This document shows, in pieces, positions 51,486 to 60,852 of a DNA stretch of 64,000 nucleotides; within the stretch, counting starts at the first letter, position 1; each line of letters begins with the position of its first letter. The notes under the pieces were generated by a model. The model made no database searches and was not told the DNA's origin. It saw only the letters and a program-made list of their open reading frames with translations. A program made the position numbers and the translations under genes. Source of the stretch: CALCEB01 sp035531475 (GTDB taxonomy: Bacteria; Acidobacteriota; Terriglobia; UBA7540); the NCBI GenBank assembly GCA_035531475.1, contig DATKST010000113.1:1-64000 (forward strand), read 5' to 3'.

Positions 51486-52457
51486 TCATTCCACCGTCAG
51501 CAATATTTTCCCCACCGTTTCTCTCGCCTCCATCTTCCGATGCGCTTCAGCGGCTTGCGTGATTGGCAGCTTGAGTCCCACTTGCAGCCGCAGTTTCCCG
51601 CTGGTAATCCATTCCAGGACCCGGGCCACACCTTTCGCCGCAATTTGTGGGGTTTTGGAAAGCGTCATCAACCAGAACGCGCTCAGCTTCAGGGACTTTT
51701 CAAAAAGCGGCCCGATGCGCGGCGGATCGGCAGGACCGCTGGCCGCGCCGTAGCTAATCAAGTGCCCGAACGGAGCCAGCGCGCGCAAGGAGCCGACAAA
51801 AGTGGCACGTCCCACTGAGTCCAGCACCAAGTCTACGCCACGGCCTCCGGTAGCTTTAAGAACTTCCTCAGCAAAGTCACTCTTGGCGTAGTTAATGACC
51901 TCATCGGCGCCCATCTGTTTTGCCAGAGCGGCCTTCTCCGGTGTCGATACCGTTCCAAAAACTCGGGCGCCGGCCTGTTTGGCCATCTGGATTGCTAGCA
52001 GCCCGACGCCGCCTGCCGCTGCGTGGATCAGGATGGACTTCCCGGGAACAACCTGATCGGCGGTGAACAGCAGGTGATAGGCAGTGAGCGCCTGAAGCGG
52101 AAATGCCGCGCCGTCTTCAAAACTCATACCTTCCGGAAGGAACATCAGCTCCCGGGCCGGCGCTTCCACATACTCCGCATAGCAATGCTGGCTCAGAACC
52201 ACCACCCGCTTGCCGATGAGGCCTTCATTGGCTCTGTCAGCCACCTTCTCAACCATGCCCGAGGCCTCAAAGCCGGGGATCTCCGGCAAATGCGGCTGGG
52301 TGAGATATGCGCCGCGCCGCAGGAGTGTGTCCGCAAAATTGACTCCTGCAACCCGGACCTTGATCAGCACTTCTCCAGCGCCCAGTGCAGGCTCCGCCAC
52401 ATCCTCCCAACGCAGGACCTCCGGTGTTCCAATTTGATGGAATCGGATGGCTTTCAT
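51486..52457 (-). CDS. NADPH:quinone oxidoreductase-type zinc-independent dehydrogenase
   Basis: A 323-residue medium-chain dehydrogenase/reductase. The start is MKAIRFHQIGTPEVLRWEDV. The nucleotide-binding fold is at SILIHAAAGGVGLLAIQMAKQAGA (about residues 138-161). Zinc ligands are absent, as in the quinone oxidoreductase branch. It reduces quinones or enones with NADPH; the real substrate is unknown. It is probably transcribed in the same direction as aroA but separated from it by about 55-120 bases. Confidence 0.88.
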   Translation of the reverse strand: MKAIRFHQIGTPEVLRWEDVAEPALGAGEVLIKVRVAGVNFADTLLRRGAYLTQPHLPEIPGFEASGMVEKVADRANEGLIGKRVVVLSQHCYAEYVEAPARELMFLPEGMSFEDGAAFPLQALTAYHLLFTADQVVPGKSILIHAAAGGVGLLAIQMAKQAGARVFGTVSTPEKAALAKQMGADEVINYAKSDFAEEVLKATGGRGVDLVLDSVGRATFVGSLRALAPFGHLISYGAASGPADPPRIGPLFEKSLKLSAFWLMTLSKTPQIAAKGVARVLEWITSGKLRLQVGLKLPITQAAEAHRKMEARETVGKILLTVE

Positions 52458-52722
52458 TTTGCCTCTGCGCCGCGCCTTTTTCTCCGCGTCGCGTACTCTT
52501 ACCAGCTTACCAGAACAGTCGTTATCGACACAGTGGCTCCTGGGACTGCATCACCTCTAGCAAGGGCACTCCTAATCTTCACCCGCGGTCCCTGTGGGAT
52601 GTGGTCAGACGAATCAGGGATTTCGGCAAGTGGGCATATCAGGAAATGACAGTTCGCTCCGGAAGCTGGCAACACCTTAACACTTCGTCCTCGGCATCCG
52701 GTCTGTTATTTCCGCAGATCCT

Positions 52723-53661
52723 ATGATAATGTTCGCTCGCATGAAGGAGCTCGAAATTCTTTCCGGCACGGCCATCGCAAGGCGTCGACGCTGGGTCGCC
52801 GAAATTGTAACCATCAGCGGACGCTTCGGGAAGAACATTTCCCAGATGGAAGCCGAGCTTAATTCGGAGATAGAGCGCGAAGGGCCAACAGCCCTTACAG
52901 ATCACCTTCGCCTATGCGGTTCCATTCCGGAGCACTATGGACATGATTCAAGCGAAGAAAAACTCTACTCCAAATACACCGATGTTCTCCTCGCCGCAAC
53001 GTACCGGTACATCGGCCTGACGGCCGTCGTGCTCGAAGGGCGAGCTGACGCGGCGGACGTAGAGGCTGTCGGAAAAAATTTCAGTCTTATCGGGGATGCC
53101 AAGGCTTTCAGGTTAAGCCGGACGGCTAAGAATCAAAAAGACTTCAAAGTCGAAGCGATGGACGGATGGAAGCGTGGAAAGACCCACGCCATGGTAGTCT
53201 GCCCGGTTTACCAACTTCCCGCCAGGACCAGCCAGATATACATGCAGGCTATTTCCAGGAGCGTTTGCATATTTTCCTATTCTCACCTATCTGTCCTTGT
53301 ACAGTTTTGTAACGACTTCGGCAAACGGCCCGCCCAGCGTCTTTTGTTGGCTGCTCTGAAGTCCGCCGAAGACCTAAACCCTACGAAAAATTCCGTTGCA
53401 TATTGGACCTGTGTAAATTGTGCGATGCTCAGCTTTCATCAAACCATCAAGCGGCTCTGGCAAGTAGAGAAAGTCGCAGTCATCGAGGCGTTGAGTGTTG
53501 TGAAGGAGGAAGCTCTTACGTTTTTGGCAAGAGAACGCGAACAGCTTATGCATATGAGCCGCGAGGACGCGATCCGGGGTTTGATCAAAGACAGGAACAT
53601 TGATGGGCGGGAAAAAGTGATCGAGTCATTGGCGGATAATGAAATCTTATCGATTACATGA
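52723..53661 (+). CDS. HindIII-type restriction endonuclease
   Basis: 312 residues from the ATG at 52723; a start at 52741 would fit R.HindIII length (300) better. I recognise strong similarity to R.HindIII: EEKLYSKYTDVLLA; the PD-(D/E)xK core with D112 and DAK at 125-127, equivalent to Asp108, Asp123 and Lys125 of R.HindIII; then FRLSRTAKNQKDFKV at 129-143, almost identical. The C-terminal SREDAIRGLIKDRN also matches. Predicted target is AAGCTT. It converges on the methyltransferase gene with an 8-base overlap of the 3' ends. Base composition looks less GC-rich than its neighbours, suggesting acquisition. Confidence 0.9.
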   Translation: MIMFARMKELEILSGTAIARRRRWVAEIVTISGRFGKNISQMEAELNSEIEREGPTALTDHLRLCGSIPEHYGHDSSEEKLYSKYTDVLLAATYRYIGLTAVVLEGRADAADVEAVGKNFSLIGDAKAFRLSRTAKNQKDFKVEAMDGWKRGKTHAMVVCPVYQLPARTSQIYMQAISRSVCIFSYSHLSVLVQFCNDFGKRPAQRLLLAALKSAEDLNPTKNSVAYWTCVNCAMLSFHQTIKRLWQVEKVAVIEALSVVKEEALTFLAREREQLMHMSREDAIRGLIKDRNIDGREKVIESLADNEILSIT

Positions 53662-54577
53662 ATGGCAGTAGACCGCTTCCCAGCCTTTTGCGGCAGACAG
53701 CGGCGTACTCCTCACTTATCTCATAAGTTATAAAGTGCCTGCCGAGATTTCGAGCTGCCACCGCTGTTGAGCCGCTTCCCGCGAAAGGATCTAGGACAAC
53801 TTGCCCAGCCCTGGTGGTAAGCGCAATTAAGGCCTGCATCAACCGCACTGGCTTTTGTGTGGGATGTAACCCAGCCTCCCCAGGGTAGAATCCGCAATCG
53901 AGTAAGTTGTCAGGCCGGCGAACGTAGCGAAGGAACTCCTCCTCATTGAACGGCCCCACACCATAGGTGAGAGCGTTGTCGGCGATGGTCGTGCCTATTT
54001 TGTATGGCTTTGTAAACCACAAAATAGGTTCGAATGACGGACGGAGATTTCCCACCCTCCAGCCTTCCCACTCTTCAGAAGAAGCATGGTCCCCCCGGCG
54101 TTTGAAAACCACGCTTACCCTCTGAGCCCGGTGGGGCGCGCGTTCTCGCATCCAACCCAGCATATCCTTGAAGGAAAATCCGGCATCCTCCAGTGCACAG
54201 ACACACCGATGCGCATATCTTCGTCCTGCGAAGACGAACGCCGTCCCCCCTGGTTTCAGTACGCGAAACCATTCTGGTGTCCAAGTCGAGCACCAGTCGT
54301 AGTACTGCCTGGGGATGGCCCGGTCGGCCTCAGACCAGCCATTTATCGGCTTACCACGTCTTCTAAAGATGGCGCCAGCTTTCTCCTGTGCCGGACTCGA
54401 TCCTAAAAGAGCTGAATTTGTATTGTCATGCAATACGTCCCAATCGTCGGCACCAATCCCGTAAGGGATGTCACTCAGTATGAGGTGTACAGACGTAGAC
54501 GGAAGACTTCGTAATTCTTGGATGCAATCACCAGCAATCACGGTGTCGAGGTCTAAGGTACTGGCGGAGAATGCCAT
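53654..54577 (-). CDS. adenine-specific DNA methyltransferase, HindIII type
   Basis: A 307-residue beta-class methyltransferase. Catalytic motif IV is LSDIPYG near residue 35, with Ile replacing the usual second Pro as in M.HindIII. The SAM-binding motif I is DPFAGSGSTAVAA near the C-terminus, after HPTQKPVRLMQAL. It should methylate adenine in AAGCTT, protecting DNA from the convergent nuclease gene. The length is close to M.HindIII (309). Confidence 0.9.
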   Translation of the reverse strand: MAFSASTLDLDTVIAGDCIQELRSLPSTSVHLILSDIPYGIGADDWDVLHDNTNSALLGSSPAQEKAGAIFRRRGKPINGWSEADRAIPRQYYDWCSTWTPEWFRVLKPGGTAFVFAGRRYAHRCVCALEDAGFSFKDMLGWMRERAPHRAQRVSVVFKRRGDHASSEEWEGWRVGNLRPSFEPILWFTKPYKIGTTIADNALTYGVGPFNEEEFLRYVRRPDNLLDCGFYPGEAGLHPTQKPVRLMQALIALTTRAGQVVLDPFAGSGSTAVAARNLGRHFITYEISEEYAAVCRKRLGSGLLPFM

Positions 54578-54819
54578 TCCGTCATTATATTACCAGATGC
54601 CAAAAATCTGGCAAACAGGTAGCTATATTCAGCGGTCCTCCTGAACGGATCCTACTGACCCCTTGAGCGGCGAAATGATGAAAAATGCCACGCTTTCTCT
54701 CAATGGCGCTGGAATCCCCCCCTCAGAAGCGCCTCTAAGCTATGGAACGCATCCAAAGCATTGCAGGAAATTGGTAGATCGTTCTATGCTGATGTTGAGC
54801 TGTTTCAGTTCGAGATCCC

Positions 54820-55770
54820 ATGGGCTTAAAAGAAAAACTGTTGAATCCCGACGCGCCCGTGACGCTGTTTGAGATGGTGCCGCCTCCTGCTTCAAAAGCC
54901 GGTGGGATTGACACTCTCCTGGTGGACGTTGGAAAAATCCGGGGTCTGGTTGATGGCATCAACATCCCTGAAATTCACGATGAGAATCGGGGCGATGCCC
55001 GCACCGCCCAATTCGTCCCCCGGGTTGAGCCGCGACTATTAGGCGAACGTATTCACCGCGAGCTGGGCCTTGAAGTGATTGTGAACCGGTGCGTGGTTTA
55101 CGAAGAGGATCAAGTGGGCTGGATGCAGGAAACCAGCCGCAGGCATGGCATCCGGGGCGTTGTTTTGGTGGGAGGTGAATCGAGCCACATCCGATATCCC
55201 GGCCCCAGCGTCATGGAAACCGCGCGCCAGGTGCGGAGGGCCAAGCTGGGACTGACGCTGGGCGGCATCAGCATCCCTAGCCGCGCCAATGAGGCAGAGC
55301 GTGTCCGCTCCAAAGCCGAAAAAGGACTGCGTTTTTTCACGACCCAGGTGCTCTTCGATTCCAACGATATCGTTTGGCTGCTGCAACGCCTGAACGGGGT
55401 GGAAGCCCGCATCTTCCTCAGTTTCGCTCCCGCCAGCCATCCGCGCGATCTGGAATTTCTGCGTTGGCTGGGGGCGGATATCCCAGAGGACCTCGACCGG
55501 TTTCTCCTGCACGGCGGCGGTCCGGCGGCTGGAGATTCGACGGGAAAGAAGCCGGAACCCGATGAATCCTACTTGGAGCGATCTCTGGATTTGTCCCGCC
55601 GCATTCTGATGGATGTGTTTGATAACCTGCCTCCCGACCCGCCGCCAATCGGGCTGAACATCGAACACATTAACCGGCGTAATTTTGCGGCAGCCGTAAA
55701 GATGCTGGAGCGGCTGGGAGAACTTTATTCCAGCCTCGTTGCGGCTCGGGCGCGAGCCACCCGCACTTGA
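54820..55770 (+). CDS. methylenetetrahydrofolate reductase-like protein
   Basis: A 316-residue TIM-barrel protein related to MetF: TLFEMVPPPASKAGGID at the start, DGINIPEIHDENRG, RGVVLVGGESSHIRYPG (NRG-D-like segment), TLGGISIPSRANEAERVRSK, FFTTQVLFDSND and LSFAPASHPRDLEFLRWLG. The sequence is shorter and more divergent than E. coli MetF, so the substrate may be a folate or another pterin. It is transcribed toward priA, with a miniature element between. Confidence 0.78.
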   Translation: MGLKEKLLNPDAPVTLFEMVPPPASKAGGIDTLLVDVGKIRGLVDGINIPEIHDENRGDARTAQFVPRVEPRLLGERIHRELGLEVIVNRCVVYEEDQVGWMQETSRRHGIRGVVLVGGESSHIRYPGPSVMETARQVRRAKLGLTLGGISIPSRANEAERVRSKAEKGLRFFTTQVLFDSNDIVWLLQRLNGVEARIFLSFAPASHPRDLEFLRWLGADIPEDLDRFLLHGGGPAAGDSTGKKPEPDESYLERSLDLSRRILMDVFDNLPPDPPPIGLNIEHINRRNFAAAVKMLERLGELYSSLVAARARATRT

Positions 55771-55782
55771 AAATCAACGCCT

Positions 55783-55925
55783 CCAGCAATTCGTTAGTGG
55801 CGCAGTTTGTTTGCTGTAGCGGCGCTCGGAGCTTGCCCTGACAGGGAGCGCCGGAAGCCGATCGGGATCCAGGTTCGGCGCGCAGAGAGCGCCGCTACAG
55901 CAAACTGTGCCACTGCCAGCAATTC
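55783..55925. mobile_element. miniature inverted-repeat element with 10-bp target duplication (family F)
   Basis: The element spans 55793-55915. Its ends TAGTGGCGCAGTTTG and CAAACTGTGCCACTG are imperfect inverted repeats, extended inward by CTGTAGCGGCGCTC/GAGCGCCGCTACAG (left copy has a TTTG duplication). The flanks are identical 10-mers, CCAGCAATTC at 55783-55792 and 55916-55925. The right flank ends 2 bases before the priA ATG. It has no coding capacity. Confidence 0.85.
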
Positions 55926-55927
55926 TC

Positions 55928-58441
55928 ATGGCCAAGAAATCCTCCCGCGCGCAAGGCACGTTGATTGACGTGGCAGTGATGTCCGCCATCCGCCATCCTC
56001 TCACTTACCGTGTCCCTGCATCACTCGAAGTTTGGCCCGGACAGCGGGTGCGCGTGCCGCTCGGTGCGCGCCAGGCCAACGGCATGGCGCTCGAACCGGT
56101 GCTACAGACTGAACCGGGGGTGAAGCCCCGTGACATTCTACGGGTCATTGATTCCGAGCCGGTTCTCTCACCGCAGCTTCTGACCCTCGGCCTTTGGATT
56201 GCCGAGTATTATCTGGCGCCGCCTGGCGAAGTGTTCCGCGCCATGTTGCCTTTGCAAGCTGAAACTCGCAAAGTTCGCTTGCTGGAGCTGACGGAAGCCG
56301 GGCGGAAGCGTTTCGAGGAAATTGCAGGGAACTTGTTGGGTGAAGTTCGGGAAAGTCCTGAAGGCCGCTTGTTAGCTTATCTCGCCCAACATCCGGGGGT
56401 TGGGCTTGGGACGGTGGAAGGCAAGTTTAGGGGGGAAGCGCCGGACCTTTTGACGCGGGCTTTGCAGGAAGGTTGGGTTGAAGAGAAACAAGCCGAACGA
56501 GGAAGGAAGAAAGTCCTTGCCGCAAGTCTGGCAGTTGCGAAGCAGGAGAACGATAACAGTCCGCCTCGCCGGAAACTCTCTCCTGTCGCCCTAAGAATTA
56601 TCGAAGCCCTCAAAAGTCAGGGTTCCTTTGAAGATCATCGTGAGCTCTTGAGAGCATCGCGAGCCGCTCCCGCCACTCTCAGCCGGCTGGTGAAGGCGGG
56701 CGTGGTTGAGCTCCGGCCTTCGGACGATTTCTCTCGACGCCGTAGCAAGACGGCGGCAATCCCGGATGCGGACTCCGCGCCCTCCGTCCAGGAATTTGCT
56801 TCAGCCACCATCCCCGATCTCACCCCGGCTCAATCTCAAGCGGTTGATGATCTCAGCAATCTGCTGGACCGCAACCAATTCGCCGTCGCGCTCCTCCACG
56901 GGGTCACGGGCAGCGGCAAGACCGAAGTCTACATGCGATTCATCAGCCACTGCCTGGACCGAGGCCGCACCGCCCTGATGCTGATCCCGGAGATTGCCCT
57001 CACGCCGCTGGTTCAAGGCCAATTTCAGGCTCGCTTTCCGGGAAACGTGGCGATCCTGCACAGCGGCCTTACTGCAGTTGAACGGGATAGAGAGTGGCGG
57101 CGCGCGCGGCGTGGCGCGGCCAAGGTCATTGTGGGGACACGGTCGGCGTTGTTTGCCCCGGTTTCGGATTTGGGCGCCATCATCGTGGATGAGGAGCACG
57201 ACTCAAGCTACAAGCAGCAGGAGACTCCCCGCTATCAGGGACGTGATGCGGCGGTGGTGCGTGGACGCCTGGCGAAGGCGCTGGTGGTGCTAGGCTCGGC
57301 GACCCCGTCGCTCGAATCCTACTGGAATGCTCAGCAGGGTAAATATAAGCTCCTGACCCTTGCGGAGCGTATCTCCGGCCGGCCCATGGCATCCGTGGAG
57401 ATTGTGGATATGCGCCAGGAGTTCCGCGAAACGCATTCTCAGTTTCCTCTCTCCCGCCGCTTGCGGGAGGAGATCGAAGCGCAACGGCGGTCCGGCGCGC
57501 AGACCATGATTCTGCTCAACCGGCGCGGCTATTCATGGTTTTTGCTCTGCCGTAGTTGTGGCCAGAGTATCCGCTGCGTCAACTGTTCCATTTCCCTTAC
57601 CTACCACCAACGTGAACACCGGCTGATCTGCCACTATTGCGGTTATTCCACCGAAGTTCCCAAATATTGTCCGGCTTGCAAAAGCGAGCACCTTCAATAT
57701 GTGGGCGAGGGGACAGAGAAGATCGAGGACCGCCTGCGCGAGACTTTCCCGGGCGCACGCGTGGCCCGCCTGGACCGCGATGTGGCCCGGCGTTCCGGCC
57801 AATACCTGCGGCTTCTTTCGGATTTCCGGCGCGGCAAGATTGATATTCTGGTGGGCACGCAGATGATCGCCAAGGGGCACGACTTCCCGGGAGTTACGCT
57901 GGTCGGAGTGGTCTCCGCCGATATGGGACTTTCATTGCCGGACTTCCGCGCGGCGGAGCGCACCTTCCAACTTTTGACTCAGGCGGCGGGACGCTCCGGG
58001 CGGGGTGAAGCTCCAGGCCGGGTGTTGGTCCAAACCTTTTTCCCGGAACACTACGCCATTCGCTTTGCGGCCGAGCAGAACTATTCCGAATTTTTCAACA
58101 AGGAACTGAAGTTCCGGCGCGTCATGCGTTACCCCCCCATCACCGCACTTGCCAACGTGATTGCTCAAGACGGCAAACTGGAAAAGGCTGCGTCGATTGC
58201 GGCGGAAATTGCCAACTTCCTAAAGCGCGGCGCCGGGGGCACCAACCTCTTCAAAGTCCTGGGGCCGAACCCCGCTCCCTTGGCGCGCATCGAAGGACGC
58301 TACCGCATTCAGTTCCTGATCAAGTCCACTTCGCGCTCGCAACTGAATGGGCTGCTCCGCAACCTGGCGGACGATTGCGAAAGAAAGGGAATCACGCCCC
58401 GGTCGTGTGTGATCGATATGGATCCATTCAACATGATGTAG
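55928..58441 (+). CDS. priA: primosomal protein N' (replication restart helicase)
   Basis: 837 residues from the ATG at 55928; a GTG at 55907 lies inside the adjacent element. PriA order: N-terminal 3'-OH-binding domain (TLIDVAVMSAIRHPLTYRVP), winged helix, helicase Walker A GVTGSGKTEVYM near residue 328, DEEH box IIVDEEHDSSYK, and two zinc-binding Cys clusters (CRSCGQSIRCVNCS; CHYCG...CPACKS). It restarts stalled forks. No good Shine-Dalgarno precedes the ATG, probably because a miniature element was inserted there. Confidence 0.95.
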   Translation: MAKKSSRAQGTLIDVAVMSAIRHPLTYRVPASLEVWPGQRVRVPLGARQANGMALEPVLQTEPGVKPRDILRVIDSEPVLSPQLLTLGLWIAEYYLAPPGEVFRAMLPLQAETRKVRLLELTEAGRKRFEEIAGNLLGEVRESPEGRLLAYLAQHPGVGLGTVEGKFRGEAPDLLTRALQEGWVEEKQAERGRKKVLAASLAVAKQENDNSPPRRKLSPVALRIIEALKSQGSFEDHRELLRASRAAPATLSRLVKAGVVELRPSDDFSRRRSKTAAIPDADSAPSVQEFASATIPDLTPAQSQAVDDLSNLLDRNQFAVALLHGVTGSGKTEVYMRFISHCLDRGRTALMLIPEIALTPLVQGQFQARFPGNVAILHSGLTAVERDREWRRARRGAAKVIVGTRSALFAPVSDLGAIIVDEEHDSSYKQQETPRYQGRDAAVVRGRLAKALVVLGSATPSLESYWNAQQGKYKLLTLAERISGRPMASVEIVDMRQEFRETHSQFPLSRRLREEIEAQRRSGAQTMILLNRRGYSWFLLCRSCGQSIRCVNCSISLTYHQREHRLICHYCGYSTEVPKYCPACKSEHLQYVGEGTEKIEDRLRETFPGARVARLDRDVARRSGQYLRLLSDFRRGKIDILVGTQMIAKGHDFPGVTLVGVVSADMGLSLPDFRAAERTFQLLTQAAGRSGRGEAPGRVLVQTFFPEHYAIRFAAEQNYSEFFNKELKFRRVMRYPPITALANVIAQDGKLEKAASIAAEIANFLKRGAGGTNLFKVLGPNPAPLARIEGRYRIQFLIKSTSRSQLNGLLRNLADDCERKGITPRSCVIDMDPFNMM

Positions 58442-58556
58442 CCAGCTCATGCTTATCCGGTTGTTTCAGCATGCCCCCATATGTTGGGGTGGGGCAGACC
58501 AGGCTATATCAAGAGCTTGTGGCCGCCTGAAACAACCGGATAAGCATGAGCCAGCT
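58440..58556. mobile_element. 101-bp miniature inverted-repeat element with 8-bp target duplication (family E)
   Basis: The element spans 58448-58548. The ends are a perfect 22-bp inverted repeat (58448-58469, starting CATGCTTATCC; 58527-58548, ending GGATAAGCATG). It is flanked by identical 8-mers AGCCAGCT at 58440-58447 and 58549-58556. The left 8-mer overlaps the priA TAG stop (58439-58441). It has no coding capacity. The remaining stretch to 58767 shows no gene. Confidence 0.9.
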
Positions 58557-58767
58557 AATCAGACATAAACGAGTGGGGGTTCGAGCGAAACACACGGCCA
58601 GCCGGGGATCAACCGAGGTGGCGATTCACGGCAAAGGCGTTAGATTGCCGGCTGTGGTGCAATGTGCCTGGCCACCTGGCCTGACCCGTCTCAGGCTTGG
58701 ACAAACCAATACCGTAAAGCAACACCAAAGTAATTCAACAGGAATTCTCCGGGCGGCTTCAATGTTA

Positions 58768-59037
58768 TTAAAGGGATTGAAGTTCTTTGCCGGGCTTGAA
58801 GCGGACAGCTTTCCCGGGAGGAATGCTGACTTCTTCCCCGGTTCTGGGATTCCGGCCGATTCCCGTCTTGCGCGGTTTGACGTTGAAGACGCCAAAGCCA
58901 CGCAACTCGATCCGGTCACCTTTGGCCAGTGCTTGCTTCATGGATTCAAACAGCACTTCCACAGCCGTTTCAGCCTTCGCCTTGGTGATATTACCGGTAC
59001 GGTCCACCACCTGATTCACGATGTCCATCTTGATCAC
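58768..59037 (-). CDS. HU/IHF family DNA-binding protein
   Basis: An 89-residue nucleoid protein: KMDIVNQVVDRTGNITKAKA, then AKGDRIELRGFGVFNVKPRK and the conserved DNA-binding arm GRNPRTGEEVSIPPGKAVRF with the tip proline. It bends DNA non-specifically (HU) or at sites (IHF); the GRNPRTGE arm does not settle which. It is monocistronic on the minus strand. Confidence 0.95.
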   Translation of the reverse strand: MIKMDIVNQVVDRTGNITKAKAETAVEVLFESMKQALAKGDRIELRGFGVFNVKPRKTGIGRNPRTGEEVSIPPGKAVRFKPGKELQSL

Positions 59038-59505
59038 GCCAATCTCCTGAAAAGAAGCAATTTACTGTTGCCAAAATCGAACCAGAGTCCAGCTTTCATT
59101 ATAACCCGTTCTGTCTTGCAAAGTTGCGGTTTCTTCAATTTCCTATATTCCCGCCATTGCGCCCGCAGGCCACCCTGTTACCAGGAGCTTCAACTCCGCA
59201 TCATGTTGAAATCGTCTGGGCATCGATCAAGCCGGCCGGATTGTTTTCCGACTTCATTGGTATGAGCCACTTTGAGCGATGCTTTCTTTATGCGGTCTTC
59301 ACTTCATGTTACTCTTTTGTAGGAGTATTACTTGAGCGTAATCGCCAACTCTGTTCTCTATGTGGGTGGCAACATATGATCCGCAGTGAGAGGAACAGCG
59401 GCCTTGAGTTTCATCAATCTAGTAGGGGCCGGTCGATTGTCACAGCCGAAGACCCCTACTTGCACGAGGTTGCAGGATAATGGGTTGCGCTCCAGGAGAT
59501 AAGCT
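59038..59505. other. intergenic region, no gene recognised
   Basis: About 470 bases between the divergent HU and nucleotide-sugar dehydrogenase genes. A 118-codon plus-strand frame (59124-59480) has no recognisable domain and no ribosome binding site. I found no member of the repeat families. It probably contains both promoters. Confidence 0.4.
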
Positions 59506-60840
59506 TTGACGCCAACTCCAAGATCGGTCAGCGTTTTCGGGTTGGGGTACGTGGGCTCGGTGGTCGCCGCGTGTCTTGCCCATAAAGGCAACAGGGTGGT
59601 GGGTATCGACCTGAATCCGCTCAAGGTTGAAATGCTCGATATGGGCAAGAGCCCCATTATCGAAGCGCGGATGGATGAAATGGTGGCGGAGGCCCATCAT
59701 GCCGGACGCCTTCGCGCCACGCGGGATATCGCGAAGGCAGTTGCCGAAACAGAGATTTCATTTGTTTGCGTCGGGACCCCAAGCCTGCCCAATGGCAAAC
59801 TCGATCTGAGCCATATTTCAAGTGTATGCCGGGAGATTGGGGAAAGCCTGAAGAAGAAAATGGATTTTCATCTGGTGGTGATTCGAAGCACCACCTTGCC
59901 CGGTAGCACCAGCTCGGTGGCCATCCCGGCCCTGGAAACGGCCAGCGGCAAGCGCGCCGGCGAAGGGTTTGCAGCCGTCTATAATCCGGAATTTATGCGC
60001 GAAGGAAGCGCCGTTGCGGATTTCCTCGAGCCACCCTTCACGGTGCTCGGCGTCGAGGACCCCAAGCACGCAGCCCCGCTCCGCGACCTTTACCATTGGG
60101 CGCCCGGCCCGATTTTTGAGACTTCACTGGCCGCCGCCGAAATGATCAAGTACGCCTCCAACGCTTTTCATGCGCTCAAGGTAAGCTTTGCGAATGAAAT
60201 CGGGACGGTTGCCAAACGGCTGGGCGTGGATAGTGAAGCGGTGACCCGAATTTTCCTGTCGGACACGCGCCTGAATATTTCACCCACTTACCTTAGCCCG
60301 GGTTTTGCCTTTGGTGGATCGTGCCTGCCGAAAGACCTGAAGGCGCTCAGCTATAAGGCGCGCGAGCTTGACCTGCATCTTCCCCTGATCGAATCCATTA
60401 TGTCCAGTAATGACCATCACATTGACCGGGCTGCGGAGTGGGTCCTGCAAACTAAGAAGAAAAGGGTCGGCATGCTCGGCCTGAGCTTTAAGGCGGGTAC
60501 GGATGATCTGCGGGAAAGCCCCCAGGTGAAGTTGGTGAAGCGGTTGCTGGGTGAAGGTTGCAAGGTCAAAATCTGGGATCCGGAGGTTTCACTGGGCAAA
60601 TTGACGGGCGCCAATCGGCAGTTCATCGAGGAAGTGATTCCCCACATTGGCTCCTTGCTATGCTCGAGCCTCCAGGAAGTGGTGGACGCCTCGGACCTTG
60701 TGGTGATCGGCAACCGGGCCGCAAAAAAGGAAAAATTGCAGCCCTTCCTGCGCTCCGACCACATTGTGTTTGACCTGGTGAACCTGGAAAAGGAGCGTCG
60801 GCCCGGCGGCAGCGCCTCCTATGAAGGGATTTGCTGGTAG
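59506..60840 (+). CDS. UDP-glucose/GDP-mannose 6-dehydrogenase family protein
   Basis: A 444-residue enzyme starting with TTG at 59506, supported by AGGAG 8 bases upstream. The NAD fold is SVFGLGYVGSVVAACLA (residues 8-24), the family motif ARxxEMIKYASNAFHALKVSF is at about 205-226, and the catalytic Cys is in FAFGGSCLPKDLKAL near 268. It makes a nucleotide uronic acid by two oxidations. The sequence is closest in feel to AlgD-type GDP-mannose dehydrogenases. It is first in a three-gene run with a glycosyltransferase and a DUF218 protein, probably an extra polysaccharide locus. Confidence 0.9.
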   Translation: MTPTPRSVSVFGLGYVGSVVAACLAHKGNRVVGIDLNPLKVEMLDMGKSPIIEARMDEMVAEAHHAGRLRATRDIAKAVAETEISFVCVGTPSLPNGKLDLSHISSVCREIGESLKKKMDFHLVVIRSTTLPGSTSSVAIPALETASGKRAGEGFAAVYNPEFMREGSAVADFLEPPFTVLGVEDPKHAAPLRDLYHWAPGPIFETSLAAAEMIKYASNAFHALKVSFANEIGTVAKRLGVDSEAVTRIFLSDTRLNISPTYLSPGFAFGGSCLPKDLKALSYKARELDLHLPLIESIMSSNDHHIDRAAEWVLQTKKKRVGMLGLSFKAGTDDLRESPQVKLVKRLLGEGCKVKIWDPEVSLGKLTGANRQFIEEVIPHIGSLLCSSLQEVVDASDLVVIGNRAAKKEKLQPFLRSDHIVFDLVNLEKERRPGGSASYEGICW

Positions 60841-60852
60841 GACTCGAAACGG

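Noticed and set aside
59124..59480. 118-codon frame upstream of the nucleotide-sugar dehydrogenase
   Set aside because: No recognisable domain and no Shine-Dalgarno; the composition resembles non-coding sequence.
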